DNA of 64,000 nucleotides from Trema orientale (Eukaryota > Streptophyta > Magnoliopsida > Rosales > Cannabaceae). The notes below the pieces were generated by a model. The model had not been told where the DNA came from, searched no databases, and saw only the letters and a program-made list of their open reading frames with translations. The DNA lies in contig JXTC01000412.1 in NCBI GenBank assembly GCA_002914845.1, positions 176,722 through 240,721 on the forward strand, read 5' to 3'. A program made the position numbers and the translations under genes. This document shows, one piece after another, positions 23,405 through 36,280 of the stretch. Within the stretch, counting starts at the first letter, position 1. Every line of letters begins with the position of its first letter.

Positions 23405-24092
23405 ATCCTCTGTACTTGTCATCTCTCCCCACAGTCTATAGTGAACTGATTCTGAAAATGATATTGGTCACTATTTTTAATTTACAAATTTATTAATGCT
23501 TCAAAATGTATGTACTTTCTTTTGTCCTATATTGTCTCTTTGGATATATTAAGTAGAATATATTGACTTGATCTTTACTTGAAAAAGAAGTTTATTTTGC
23601 AGAAAAAGGAGATTGTATATTATAAATTATTTATATTATTTATCTACATCATAATTTAACAGAATTGTCTACTTCTAATTAAGTTGAAGTAGTATATTAG
23701 TAATGTAAATCTTAATACTAACATATATGGTAGGATTGAAATAACATTTGTAATATGAAATAACTCCATTATTTTTTCTAATGGATTGTTTACATGTTGA
23801 ATTAGTCTTCAGTTGTGAATGAGTGTACATATTTTACTCTTGACTTGCTCTTGATACAATCACTGATTCACGAAAACAAATTTTCATCCTATATTGAAAA
23901 AAAATATATATATATATATATCTCACTGCCATCTTTCAAATTTAAAATCCATACTTAAGTTTACACACACCATTTAATCTATAAAAGGGGATATGTTGAC
24001 GATTGACATTACAGTTGCAGTTTTATAAAGTGTTTGAAATAGAAGAAACAATGATCACGTGCCTGGGCACGCCACCATAACTAGTATAGTAC
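23405..24092. other. Intergenic, no gene
   Basis: AT-rich with a (AT)n run at about 23905-23922. Nothing else recognised. Confidence 0.4.
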
Positions 24093-24826
24093 GTCAATAA
24101 GATTCAAGAAATTAAAGAACTTTTGTTTAGAAACAAATTTTCGCTATGCCCGAATTTTTGCAATCAGTAAAACTTATACTATATTATTCCTACAAAATAA
24201 GTGGGGCTGTGACAAACAGGCTCATTCCTAAAAACTTTTCCCTCTTTTAATTAAATTGGACAATTTACATTCTGCTTTTTGGAAAAAACAAAATCCTTTT
24301 ATTTAGATTCCTCCTCTTTTTCTTGCTACGTGCATTAACTTCTAAAAAAAAATAAAAAAAAAAAGAAGTAATTCATGTTTTTTTTGTGTTAAGATGATAT
24401 TAGGTGTACCAAGATTATTACCAAATTCTCAATACCAATATATATGATATATGAGTTCACGAATAAATTAATCATATTTATCAATTGAAAAATGCCAATT
24501 CACATGCCACATGTATTGGTATTAAAAATTTGGTACAAATTTTGTGATATACTCTAGCATTATTTTTTTTGTTAACCTAATCAATTTTATCAGGGTCGAG
24601 TTGATCCATATATCGATTTTTTAATGAAAACACATCTTTTAAATAGTTTTCGTAACATATATAAATAATCTAATTATTATTAGTTCACTCGACTTTTTAA
24701 CTTAGTTTTATTTTAGTAGCTCAAGATAGCTCATTAATTTTATGTTTCTCATATTATTTACATGAAATTCATTTTAAAAAGTATTTCATAAAATGATTAT
24801 TTAATATCTAATTTGATTTTTAATAG

Positions 24827-25300
24827 GAAAATTACATTTTTATACATTTCATTTTAACTAGTTTATAGTTTACAATTGGCTATTATCAACATTTGACCTT
24901 TATATTTAAAACTTAAATAAAGGTATGCCCTCTATTTGTAAAACGCTAATTTTGACCATCAAGTTTACCAAACTACCCTTTTAAATTTTAAAGATATAAA
25001 TAGGTATAAAAATATTAAAATTTAAAACTAATTCAATTTACTAACTAAAATAACAAAGATTAATAAACAAAATTAAAAAGCTACAAAAACCTATAATTTT
25101 TTAATATTCGTTTATTTAGTTAGTAATTTTAAATAAGTTTTAGTTTTGAATTATTTTTAATATATATTTATAGTTTAAAAAGAGTATTTTGGTAAACTCA
25201 ATGGTAAAAATTGTTGTTTGACTCAAAGAGAAAGTTTTAAATCTGAAGATCAATCTAGCCAAAATGCAAAATCTAAAGTGATCCAAAATTGTAGTTATCC
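24827..25300. mobile_element. Old MITE, copy in segment 2
   Basis: The same element as 11655-12166, inherited through the segmental duplication. The left end is well kept; the right end has lost some bases (AAAATTG then TAGTTATCC). Confidence 0.55.
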
Positions 25301-25504
25301 TTTTTTTAATTAGAAATAAATAACAAAATTAACTGAAGTCTATTTCGAGTCAAATTTCTATCAAATATGTCAACTAAACGAGTCAGATGAGTAATGTCTA
25401 AAATTGCTACCACCGGATAAAACAATACCCTTTTTTGTGATAAATAATGATTTATTTATTTTCTTTTCAAATCATCTGAATGAAGATGAATTGCTTTAGA
25501 AAAT

Positions 25505-25675
25505 GGGTGCGTCTACAGTAGGGGCGCCCCTACGTAGGGCCTGTCTATTCACCGTTGGATGGGAATCTGTATATAAATAGATTCTCCACAGATTCCTGTT
25601 ATTCTCCACAGATTCCCATCCAACGATAATTAAGGCATGACCCTACGTAGGGACGCCCCTACCGTAGCCATCCCC
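25505..25675. mobile_element. MULE-type MITE, 9-bp TSD, 171 bp
   Basis: Left end GGGTGCGTCTACAGTAGGGG; the right end in reverse complement GGGGATGGCTACGGTAGGGG, continuing into a shared CTACGTAGGG. The element is flanked by TTAGAAAAT on both sides (25496-25504 and 25676-25684). The paralogous segment has a single TTAGAAAAT at about 12354-12362, exactly the empty site. The interior contains a second inverted pair (TTGGATGGGAATCTG and CAGATTCCCATCCAA). A 9-bp target is the mark of Mutator-like elements. Confidence 0.93.
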
Positions 25676-26097
25676 TTAGAAAATACTGCAAAAGAAAACA
25701 ACTTTATTATTTTGAGCAAAATGAATAAAGTTTGCCCTCAGCTTTGGTAGTTAATTAGGTCGGTGGATCCCCCAAGATTTGCAATGTCCTACAAGTTTGA
25801 CTTTTCATACTCATTTTATTATGAATCTTGACTCCCATGGCACGCTGTAAGCCCATTGAATTTCTAGCAAGAAAAGTGTTCCCACCCCCAAAATTGCCCA
25901 CTAACTTCCCACCGAAAGGCCTCTTTCCGGTCATGGAGCTCAATTTACCAACCCAAACCATCAAATGTCGTTAGCTTTAGAATCAATAGCTTTAGCAAAT
26001 AAAAAACTACTGGCCATATATACAAAACAAAACAGCATTCATGTATACATGCAAAAACGTGTGATTCAAGGTACTAAATAGTGCCTCTAAACGCGTC

Positions 26098-26105
26098 TAT
26101 AAATA
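26098..26105 (+). promoter_or_regulatory. TATA box of EF-hand gene at 26219
   Basis: TATAAATA after ACGCGTC, about 115 bases before the ATG, conserved with 12799-12806. Confidence 0.7.
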
Positions 26106-26218
26106 TAGGATAGAAATAACTACCTTTTTTCATCCTAACTCAGAACACATTACCAACTCTTGCTTCACCTTTTAGCTCAAAACCTTCTTTTGTCCAATTC
26201 CTTGGCAATAACAGAAAT

Positions 26219-26632
26219 ATGAGTGTAGAAGTCTTAGATGCTACCACAATTGTCAACTTCGTGGAGGATCAAGAAGCATTCCATGTTTCTATATGTGACC
26301 GCTTTGCTCACCTTGATACAAATCATGACGGTCTTCTTTCCTATGCCGAGATGTTAAAGGAGCTCAAGTCTTTAAGGGTCTTTGAGACCCATTTCGGCAT
26401 CGATGTTAAACCCAATCCAGACGAGCTTGCTCAGGTTTACGGCAAGCTGTTTGATCTGTTCGATCACGATTCAAGTGGCACAGTTGATCTGGAAGAATTC
26501 AAGTCCGAAACCAAGAGAATGATGCTGGCCATGGCTAACGGGCTGGGGTTCTTGCCTGTTCAGATGGTGCTGGAAGAGGACAGCTTTCTGAAGAAAGCTG
26601 TTGAACGCGAGTCCAGTAAAGTGGCTGCTTAA
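26219..26632 (+). CDS. EF-hand calcium-binding protein (type II, copy 2)
   Basis: A single-exon gene of 137 codons, nearly identical to the one at 12927. It keeps both canonical loops (DTNHDGLLSYAE and DHDSSGTVDLEE) and the C-terminal VERESSKVAA. It is probably the parent copy, since it sits next to the intact TAF6 gene. The two genes are convergent: this stop lies about 240 bases from the TAF6 stop codon. Small plant EF-hand proteins of this kind are presumed calcium sensors or buffers; the target is unknown. Confidence 0.93.
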   Translation: MSVEVLDATTIVNFVEDQEAFHVSICDRFAHLDTNHDGLLSYAEMLKELKSLRVFETHFGIDVKPNPDELAQVYGKLFDLFDHDSSGTVDLEEFKSETKRMMLAMANGLGFLPVQMVLEEDSFLKKAVERESSKVAA

Positions 26633-26868
26633 GCATGTTGAAAATCAGCCTTGCGCAATAACCATAATGGAGTTAATTTAAGTTTTTGTTGACAGTTCTG
26701 TGTATTTTCCTTTTCAAAATGAATAAATGGTTACAGCTACCAAGGAATTTCATTAAAACAGTAAATTTAATTAAAGTTCTAAAAAAGATCTAGAAAGAAG
26801 GTTGCACCTGAAATCTACATCATTCTATCTACTGTATAACTAGGCCTAAGTTACAAAATCACATATGG

Positions 26869-29800
26869 TTACAAAAACATTGACATTTCAGGAGCTGGGA
26901 TGAATGAAAGAATGCTTTCTCCAAAAAGCTCAAACAATTTTACCAGGAGATGTCCAGAATCTAAGTCATCCTTCCAGACCTGTGCAAGCAAGGCTGATGT
27001 TTTTAGATGTCGACCACTGACCTCGTTCCTTCTACTTTTTCTGTCTGAAAGAATCTCATCAGGCATCTGTACAGAAACTGACAACGGGCCTGCATTGGTA
27101 TCTCCTGAATTGGCTATAGCAGTTGTTTCTCCTTGCAAGTGAGATGGAGACGTATTCAATGATGCTGTAGAAACTGGGCCATCAATGGCCATTTTCTTTA
27201 GTGGTGGCTGCTGCTCCACATCCTCCTTGATTCCCTTGCGTTTATCTTGATGATTTAGACGACACAACAGTTAGATTCCGATCTCACATTAAATAAGAAT
27301 CTTGAGAAACAATTTTAGCAGTAAGTACTGTTTAGGGGAATAATGCAATTGTTCTGGTACATAACTACGAGAGAATTGCTCCTTTGTATGTATAACCATC
27401 TAATTTAATGTGGTTGAAGTTTGACAATATAAATCCACATTGCAGCTGAACAAGGAGATCCCTTGCTATACCAGCCACTTAAAAACCCTCTCATCCCACC
27501 ACTGTAGTATGGAATGCTGTCCATAGCTAAAAGGAACCCCAACATATGCATACTAGTGCCATGCTCTTATATCAAGACAAAGAAAGCGCATCGTTTATAT
27601 TGCAAAGAGACCTAGAAATCATTCAAAGAAATTTCAACTCTAAGACTTGAACCTTGACTATTTACGTTCAGTCCATATGATAATTGTCCAACTCTTATTG
27701 GTTGTAAAAATTGTTCAAATGTTAGTTAGTTAGTTAGTTACTGATTGGTGGAGATGTTTTAGTGGCTGTTTTAGAGTAATGGTTGGTGGTCATTCTTGTT
27801 AAGATGTTAGTTAGTTAGTGATTAGTTGCAATCATTGTTAGTTAGTTAAGGGAAGGTTATAAACAGAGCAGAGGCCGGGTATTGAGGGCAGAGAATTGTT
27901 TAGTGAGAGTTGAGTGGATTGCTTTGAGGGAGAGTGCTGATCCTCTCAAATTGATAAGCAACCTGTATAGTTCTATTCTTTTGCAATACAGGAGGTTTCT
28001 TTGGCCTATTTCTCTACTGTTTCTACCCTATATTCTCTATACCTTATCACCATATCACCCTTTAAAATATATTAGAAGCACGAACACTCAGTAGCAAGTT
28101 GCATGTTGAAATGGATCTTTAAGAATATAAAAGTTAAACAGAAACATTATTCCTATCGAAAAAAAAAAAGTTACAGAAACCTTACTTGGCTTCATGGCAG
28201 GAACTCTTGCATTGGCTCTCCAGACAGCATCTGCAGCAGGAGATTGTAATGGCGGAAAGATCTTAAGTCGATCGTAAATAGAATGACCTGCTGCACGCTG
28301 AAAAAAGCATGCCCTCATTAGTGTGCCTCTTTTAGGAATTCTCCCACTGAAATTCAGCAACAGAGAAAACTCACCAGCAAGGCTCCATAAACACGCCATG
28401 CTTCATATCTCTTCATCTCATTCCTTTGCTTCTCTAGAAGCAGCTCTGGTTCAAGAAGTCGCAGATATGGCTCAAGATTTGGCAGTATAAGAAGTCGAAC
28501 CTACTCGTAAAGATGTATCAGAATTCACAAGCAGCTCAAAACCCCAGAAGATAAGTAGGAATAAGATATGCATGTCAAAGAAAATATAGACTGAATGATC
28601 TCCAGTCTAGAAAACAGTGATAGGTAAATATACTTCAAAAGGGAAGAAACTTCACATACTTGCTTAAGATAAACAGGGTCCAAGTCAATAACAGAATTGA
28701 GAAAGGAAGGCAACAACTACCATCCACAATAAGACTACAGCTAATGTACAAAATGAATGGGGATTGAGTCAAAGCAGTTGAGAAATGGATCAAAAAGAAA
28801 CCAGATGAAAAATTGTTGAGGCCAGACAAAGAACATCACTCCCCCATCCTGCTAATTGCAATAGCAATTCAGAAAGGAAGAGATAAATGTCCACAAGGAG
28901 ACCATTAAGACACCATTTTTCAAGTTACTTTATTTTTTCGTATTCAAAAAGTTGGGGGATTCAAAACGAAAGTAACAAAAAATGATTCATCACTCTGAAA
29001 CAACAGTTGGAATATTTTGTGTTATATATGATATATCTTCCGTATGTTCTTACTTTTCTTTCTCCACATGCATATTTACTCACTACCTAAATTTATCTCA
29101 GCTAAATATTTATTGGTCAAAGACAACAGAGAGCAGCAGTTTAATTGGGGCTCTAAGAGGCATTTCATGAACAATATTTAGATCATAGAGAGCAATTTTG
29201 ACCGAAGAGAAACTAAATAAGTAAACATTTCTTTTTCAAGTTGTAAAGAGCAGGATAAATACCACATTGGGTCCTAGGGCTGCTAACCCTTGAATTGCAC
29301 CATAGTGTTGAGTCATTGCCCTTTTTGGGTCCAAAAATGCATTGAGCAAAGTTTTTGTAAGACGTGTCTGAAGAGTGTTATAAACATGCCCAAATCTGCA
29401 AAAAGATTTTGAAACTTGAATTCTAATGTGTTTACAAACATCCATATCCACAGAAATTGAGTTCTGTTCTTAAAAGCAGAACATTTTCACTCAGCCATTC
29501 GACAAGGAGAGGAAAATTGATAATATGGGAAGGTCAGTCTATGTCAATTTAAATGACCGCAACCATCGTTCAAAGAATATTTACAAGTAGGAAAGAAACA
29601 TAATATTTGTCCCCAATTTAGCAGAATATATGCAGGTTAATGGGTTGTTAGATTTAATCAGATATAGACACAAATAAAATAGTTAAGTTGGTTAAACTCA
29701 GTCCCTACTCCCTAGATCCTTGCCACACAACATTTATAACAAAAAGCTTACCGTTTGCAAATTGAAGCAACCAGTTTTGCCGTGAAGTCTCTAAGTTCCC

Positions 29801-32756
29801 AATGGTTGTCTGCAAACCTATTTCCTAACCTTTTCGCCACAAGGCAAGTCACCACAGATGGCATCAATTGATGTAGCTGGCAAGGAGAAAACATCTTCTC
29901 AGATTCATACACAGTAAATTCTTCACACTAAATAAAGAATCTTATCTATGTTATCCTCAATACCACTGCAAGAGGTGTTTGAGCAACAATTAAAAACTGA
30001 TTAAAAATGGCAACCTCTCCATATAAGAAACAAAATTAATAAACTATGACTACTAAGAAACAAATAATGAAGGCATATTGATCCAGACAACTGTGATTAT
30101 TTTACAGAAGAATGAGCCAAAAAGACGAAAAGAAGGTCAAGACTAAATTCAGCTAGAAGGTGAAAGGGACAATGGAACACGTTTTAAAAGAAGAAAGGGA
30201 CAATCTACATATAAAAGACGAAGAGATTAGTTGAGTTTGCTTTTGACTACCATTAAAGAGTGATCATTGCTGAAAACACGTGTAGGTCAGGGAGTAAATA
30301 AGCCAAAATATGGTTCATAATTGTTTAAAAATTCTGGCACATTTTTTGTTCTTCACATATGTATCTTTGTGTGCAAGTGTGTTATCAGCATTGTATTAAC
30401 ACTCAGAAAAATTGGTCAGATTGTTAGCAGCAGCCATTGTTATCCGCTTAGGTTTGCAGCAATATTTGTGATCTCTACTGAAATTCAGCAGGTTGAACAT
30501 GCTACATACCGATATACAAGTGTTTATTTCTACATACGCATTGCTGTTAGAATCCTAAACCTCATAATCCTCAATTATAGTCGAAATACTGCAACAAATA
30601 CCAAATATTTATGCAGATGTAGCAAAACATGACACAAACAGATACTAACTTACATAAGGCTCTATGTGTATATGAGGATTCTGGAGAAGACTCCAAACAA
30701 TTCGCATCAAAGCAAAAAGAAGACGATAATCATTCAGGCCACGAGAAACCTGAATAATAACAAGCAACAAAAGAAATAAGTAGCAGTTGGCTACATATCA
30801 TGCTCTTATCTGTTTATGTAAATCATGTAGTCAGAATTACAACCTCATCAGCTATAAAGCATGTGAAATAAGGAACCAGAGGATGAAGCCCCGAGTCTGT
30901 AGCTAAACTGACTAATGCTTCTTTAAATAGAACTGAATCAGACTTGCTCACAACAAGTTCAGTGATTTTCTCAAAATAGAGCTGCAAACACAACAAAAGC
31001 AAGTGAAAATTGTAGCATTAATCAATTGTGCATAAAAGTAGATGGTATGTTATCTACCTGAAGCTCCCTCGACAATACATGCTTAACCGGTAATTTAATG
31101 TCAACAGGAACTCCCTCATCCTTATGCTCAGACTTTTTGCCATCAGAAGGAGCTGCAATTACTATTAAAAACCGAAAACCCAACAGGTCGAGAGGTCAGG
31201 CAGCAAACTTGGCTAACAATAACAGAAGAACTGTATCGGATTATCTCATACCATGTTTTTGTGTACATATTCCAAATGGAAAAAATACAAATAAAGTTGC
31301 AGAAATAACAGATAATCTGAATATAGTTTCACGCCAACATGTGACAAAGGTTTGATAACGTCTTCATATTCGAGAGTTATCCCTACTTAAGCACATAAAG
31401 TTGGAAAAATTGGCTAGTGGGCAACTTCTGCTGCTATTAACCCTTATTAAGAGAAAAACTTCCACTCTTATTAATAAAAAACAAACCTTCCACGGGAGCA
31501 TTCTCTGGAATTGCAGGCTGTACACCATCAATAGCTAGCCAGTGACAAAAAACCGCAGTATCAAGAGGTGCTTTTGGTAAAGGAGCCTCAATCACCTACA
31601 TTCAGAGAATTGGACATATGGAAGGAAAAACAAAAGAAACACAGCCCCAAACATGTAAGAACATTTATGAAATACTCTAGCAATTCCTTACATCTTTAAT
31701 ATCGACGTCCTTGTCATCAACGTAAAACAAATCCCTATATCCAACAGCTCTTTTGAACCGCAATTGACCTCCAGAGGAAAAGCCATAAATAGGCTGGTTC
31801 AGCAAGATTACAGAAAATGAGATTGATGTAGCAGATGAAATTGGAAAGTTCAATAATTTTCAGTAACTTCAGCATAAAAAATCTCGTTTGTCAATTAAAT
31901 GCATCAGTCCCACTCACTAGAAAAATGAGAAATTACAATATTAGGGTACTCTTCACACTATTTTATCCTAGTTACTCTTACAATGTTCTACTAAGAGGCT
32001 ACTTTTCATGCTACTCTACTAAAATTGAAAGAAAAATAGATAAGAAAACAACAACAATAAAACAAAAACAAAAAAAAAAAAAAAAAAAAAAACCGTGCCG
32101 ATTTAATTATTTGGAAGACTCACCTCGACACTTCTTAAATTTAGTGCAGCATCAACATCAGCTACTGTCAAACGTGTTCGCCTTGAATGACGCATGCATT
32201 TAATAGCTTCCTGTAGTGATGTGAGAAGAAGATTATGTTGGTTTCTCCATATGCTCAATTTACTAGAATTAAGCGGGGTAGGGAAAATTTGTTCTTGCAA
32301 AGGCCGAACAAGGAGAAAAGTCAAAAGCATCAGTAAAGATTACCACTCTTTCATTCACTATCAATCTCTTTGTTTTCCTAAATATTTAGACAAGTCAAAT
32401 TTGAGTAAAAATAATTAACTCGATCATCAAATGCTTAATTTTCAATGCAAATTATGTTAAACCACGCCCTAATAATGAACTCTTGTGAGCAAATTATGTG
32501 AGATAGCCCAACAAAACTACATATGAAATTATGAACAATATTATCATAATTATGAAAAACATTCACTACATTTAAAAAAACCAAAAGCTAGAGCTAACAA
32601 TTTTTTTTCACTAATGTCAACTGAAAGTCTGAAACCCTTTTCACCCAGCAAACTAATAATATTGTTAACTGCATATCGGGGAACAAAACCCAGAACAAGA
32701 ACCCATAAGAATCAATCAAGAACGGTAAAAAGAAATACGAGGAAACCATACTACAA

Positions 32757-32798
<42 letters not shown>

Positions 32799-32928
32799 AG
32801 ACCTGCATAATCTCACGCAAGCGATATTCAACATCGGGAGCAAGAGAGAGAGCGACATCGGAAGACAAATTGTTGATCCCAATGCTTTGAGCAATGACCT
32901 CAATATTCTCTTTAGGCACAATGCTCAT
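26869..32928 (-). CDS. TAF6: TFIID subunit 6 (TAF6), 12 coding exons
   Basis: Encodes a TFIID subunit that pairs with TAF9 through its histone fold and acts in the nucleus at RNA polymerase II core promoters (and in SAGA-type complexes in other eukaryotes). Coding exons on the minus strand: 32928-32803, 32210-32124, 31793-31692, 31595-31487, 31152-31058, 30981-30844, 30749-30654, 29876-29752, 29395-29263, 28500-28375, 28297-28186, 27245-26869. They total 1626 bases, 541 residues, close to the usual length of plant TAF6. Residues 1-70 ([23 protein letters not shown]) are the histone fold; [23 protein letters not shown] follows; about 175-380 form the helical (HEAT-like) TAF6 C domain; the tail from about 380 is low complexity, ending PAPEMSMFL. 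Intron 1 contains an (AT)n run and intron 11 a repeat insertion. No breaks seen. Confidence 0.97.
27720..28080. mobile_element. Possible solo LTR in TAF6 intron
   Basis: A TGTTAGTTAG-rich start, a TATAAA box, then a GAGAGTT-rich stretch and T-rich 3' part resemble a Ty1/copia-like or TRIM LTR. No internal region is present, so it would be a solo-LTR fossil. I could not find a target-site duplication, and the ends are approximate. Confidence 0.35.
32759..32794. repeat. (AT)n microsatellite in TAF6 intron 1
   Basis: About 18 AT units, starting just inside the intron beyond the first coding exon. Likely polymorphic. Confidence 0.95.
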
Positions 32929-33090
32929 TGTTTTGTTTGTATGGGTCCCAGCAAACTCAGGCTAGCATCCGCTTCAAGCTAGCTCAAGTAAGCACAAAGC
33001 AAAATTATCCGACTACTTTCAAGCAAAATGGCACTGCTTCAAGAACTCAATTTCCTGCTTTTCCTCCTGAATTTTTCCCGGGAAACAAAC

Positions 33091-33100
33091 AAAACCCTAA
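33091..33100. promoter_or_regulatory. Telo-box-like motif upstream of TAF6
   Basis: AAAACCCTAA about 165 bases upstream of the TAF6 start codon. The AAACCCTA word is a known element of plant housekeeping promoters. Confidence 0.45.
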
Positions 33101-34108
33101 GATATAAATATTATTCTGACTAGGAGTTCAATCCATTGACGAATAGGGATAAAAGACTTACAGTTGAACGTAGCAATGGCGTTTGCAAATAAATGGCTAT
33201 GGCGGTTCCAAGAGAAGTCGACTCCACCCAGCTGTTCCAAACAAAGTTCAGGCAGGACCCCGAATTTATAAAGAGGGTCGGGTAAACGGGAAAGTGGATG
33301 TTGGGTTCGGGCACTAAGAGCAATGGCCGTTTTCTTTTTTTTTGATTTTTTTTAAGTAACGAAACGCTGCCAAAAACTTTCGCCAAAAATTTTCATCTCA
33401 AAAACTTATACCAGATGATATGACATAGATTTTAATCGCTCTTTATTTTAAAGTGAGACTACATTACTTAAATTATGTAACTAAGAATAATGTCACTCCA
33501 CTGATATAAGTTTTTCTTTTTTAAATAACACTTGTGTAAGATTTTAGTGTCCTAATCTTCTTCCGTTTGTATTATTTTTATTTGAATGATTAAATGAGAA
33601 TTAGAGTGTGTGTCTTTCTTTTTTTAATAAATGTCCATTTTTCTCTTTTTATATCTAAACGGTTGAGTATATATTTCTCTTTTTATATCTAAATAGTCGA
33701 GTATATGTATTTCTACATTTGGTATATCTACTTATATACCAATTTTAGTTTATGCATTGAATATATTAGTTTTTATACTGAATACATCATACTATACATT
33801 TAGCATATACACTAATTTCTAAATCATTTTGCTTTAATATTTAAAAAGCGGACATTTACTTGAATATAAAAACTCAATTGAATTGATTTATGTTACAAAA
33901 TGTCTTAAAATTTGGCTATTTTTAAGTGTGATCTTCTCATCTAAGCTAAATCAAGAAAATTAATAAAAAAAATTATTCTCAGTGGATGGTCAACTCAGGT
34001 TTATATTACTTTTTTATTTTGTAATCAAATACATTGCAGTTAGTTGGAACTATTATATCACTTATTAAGTCATCTTGAAAATCAAATTATTGTTTGGAAA
34101 GTAGTATA
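33101..34108. other. TAF6 upstream region, no further gene
   Basis: Contains the presumed TAF6 promoter. Short ORFs here look like chance. AT-rich after 33400. Confidence 0.45.
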
Positions 34109-34412
34109 GGTCCTGTTTGTTTCAACCATTCCATTCCATTAAAATGGAAAATCCATTTGAATATGTGTTTGTTTCAACAATTCAGTTTTTCTATTCAAAT
34201 AATCTTTTAGAATGTGTGTTTGTTTTAATAATTCAGTTTTTCCATTCAAATGGTCCATTCAAAAAGTTAACCATTGGAATGGTTTTTTTGTATCTTGAAT
34301 GAGAATGGAGGGGAGGAAATATTTTTGAATGGTCCATTCCAATGCTCCCATTCTAATTACAACACATTCTACTATTTTTTCCATTCAAATGTCTCCCATT
34401 CCAATTATAACA
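34109..34412. mobile_element. MITE remnant related to 63583-63942
   Basis: GGTCCTGTTTGTTTCAACCA, then repeated CCATTCAAATGG-type words, matches the element near 63.6 kb over about 300 bases. The right terminal repeat is missing here, so this copy is truncated. Confidence 0.7.
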
Positions 34413-34559
34413 ATAGATAATCAGTAAATTTATTATAAATGTAGATCTATTATTCATTAAGAGGTCCGGCCCTGTTTGTGACTGTTATTTTGTATCAATT
34501 TTCCCATTTGTGATTATATGAGTCATATTTTAAAGGTTGTCAAATTATAAACATATAAC

Positions 34560-35090
34560 ATATATCTTCTATGGACATTACCATAGGGACCTCCCAGATG
34601 CTAATAGAAATGTCAAATTACCATAAGCTCTACCCATAAGGAGAAAAAGGCGTCATTTCAATCCATCGAATATTGCTAAGAGTTAGGATACATGTGGTGT
34701 AGTCCCAGGCATCACTCCAATCCATCAAATGTTGCTAGGAGTAAGGATATGGGGTATGGTTTCAAACACTCTACATTAAGTAGTGGAATATTTATTTAAA
34801 ATAAAGTGTTGAAAACGTACATTGTTATGATTACTCTTGATGGTTCTTTTATATTGCAACTCTTCATTTAAAATAAAAAATAAATTAATTGTATTAGCAA
34901 TTTTTTAATAAAAAGAAAGTCAGAAAGGGGGTGACCAATGTATAGCATATATTTTATTGAGCATTACCATAGGACCTCCCAGATGTTGATAGGAATATTT
35001 AGCAAAAACCCTAAACAACATGCCCTACCCCTCGGGAAGAAGCGAGCGTCACTCTAATCTCATTATATATTGCTAGGAGTGAACATAATT
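34560..35090. repeat. Two copies of a dispersed repeat
   Basis: The block at about 34570-34760 (ACATTACCATAGGGACCTCC..TTGCTAGGAGT) recurs at about 34960-35085 with changes, including CATTACCATAGGACCTCCCA and TTGCTAGGAGTGA. Within the first block the ATCACTCCAATCCATC unit is itself repeated. Origin unknown. Confidence 0.55.
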
Positions 35091-35149
35091 ATTTTTTATG
35101 AAATAATTATTTAATATTTCATGATACACTTGATATAAAGTTAATTTAT

Positions 35150-35990
35150 TATGTTAATTTCGTGTAAAGCGTGTTAACTAAAAGTGCGAGTTTGGAGTCG
35201 TGTTGTCTCCAAAATGCCGCCTCTTTTGCACTAGTTTAACTTAGCACTTTTTTTTTTTTTGGGAAAAAAAAAAATTAGTACAATTTGGACATTGTGGATT
35301 TTTTTCCCTCTTTTTTGCAAGAGTCCTAAAACGGCCATTCTAGTGGAGAAATTTGCCCAAAAACTAAATAAAAAACCCTAAATTGCGTACTATTATTTGT
35401 AAATTGTAATTATGTAATTATTGTTTTAAATTATTCTTTTTACTTGGATTTTTGTTTTATATTATTGGGTAATGGCTTATTTTTCTTTACAAAATTATTT
35501 TACTTCTTCATCATATTATAGTTTAGATCTAGATTATGTAGTTTTAACTTTTATTTGAGGCTTTTAAACACTTTATATATTAAAAATCTAAAAGTCATTT
35601 TAAATTGTTTAAGCAAAAGTCTTAAATAAAATCATAATTATTACAGTCAGTTGAGGCTAGTTCAATTGGTTTAAGTCCTTTAGGATTCTTGAGAGTGTAT
35701 GGGAGGAGAGATGTTCAAATTCTAGTTAGGCTAATTTATGCATATATTTCATAATAATTATTTTTTATAAAAAAACCATAATTATAACAAAAATAAGTGG
35801 GGATTGGAACATCATAAATGATTGGTTTTTTTTCCTTTTGAAAAAAAAATATTTAAATGGATTGTAGTTTTGTGTTTTTGACAATAAGAATGTAAAGTAT
35901 ATTAACAGATTAAAAAGAGTCACATCAAATGATGTGACATCTGTTTTGAAATAAAGTACGAAAAGTAGATTATAAAATTAAAAAAAAAAC
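35150..35990. repeat. Local duplication, copy 1 of 2
   Basis: About 0.8 kb of non-coding, AT-rich sequence that matches 36960-37690 in the same order: GTGTTAAC.. region, T-run, AAATTAGTRCAATTT, CCATT.TAGTGG, AAACCCTAAATTGC, TTATATTATTGGGTAATGG. It contains a SINE-like insert at about 35640-35770 that the other copy lacks. Confidence 0.7.
35640..35775 (+). mobile_element. SINE-like tRNA-derived sequence
   Basis: GGCTAGTTCAATTGGTTTAA resembles an A box region and ATGTTCAAATTCTAG a B box, spaced about as in tRNA-derived SINE heads; an AT-rich tail follows. The other copy of the surrounding duplication lacks it, which supports an insertion. Too degraded for a family name. Confidence 0.5.
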
Positions 35991-36009
35991 CTAAAATTAA
36001 AAATATATA

Positions 36010-36225
36010 TGTGGTTGCCAATCAAATACATATTTTTTTTTACCTATGTGTAAGTATTTTCTTTTAGCCGTTAGATCATAATCTAATGGTGATTTAATGG
36101 ATATAATGAGGTGTATGAAAAGACGTGCATCATTAATGCTAATAAAAAAAAAAATTTGTATGATAAATTTTCATTGGTCAAAATGATATCTATGTATAAA
36201 TATAAAAAAAAAAATACCTACTGGT

Positions 36226-36230
<5 letters not shown>
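36010..36230. mobile_element. MITE related to 6640-6990, inverted
   Basis: It shares GACGTGCATCATTAATGC and TTTTAGCCGTTAGATCATA words with the element at 6.6 kb, in the opposite orientation, with A/T-runs near both ends and flanks similar to TGGTTGCCAAT and ACTGGTATCAT. A single unit, without the internal duplication. Confidence 0.6.

Positions 36231-36276
<46 letters not shown>
36229..36276. repeat. (AT)n microsatellite
   Basis: An almost perfect run of about 23 AT units directly beside the MITE at 36010-36230. Confidence 0.95.

Positions 36277-36280
<4 letters not shown>

Larger units (their letters stand above)
24093..26923. repeat. Segmental duplication, copy 2 (beside TAF6)
   Basis: This matches 10821-13633 along its whole length in the same orientation. 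Its right end lies inside the last exon of TAF6, which shows that this is the original location. It contains a MULE MITE absent from the other copy. Confidence 0.9.
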
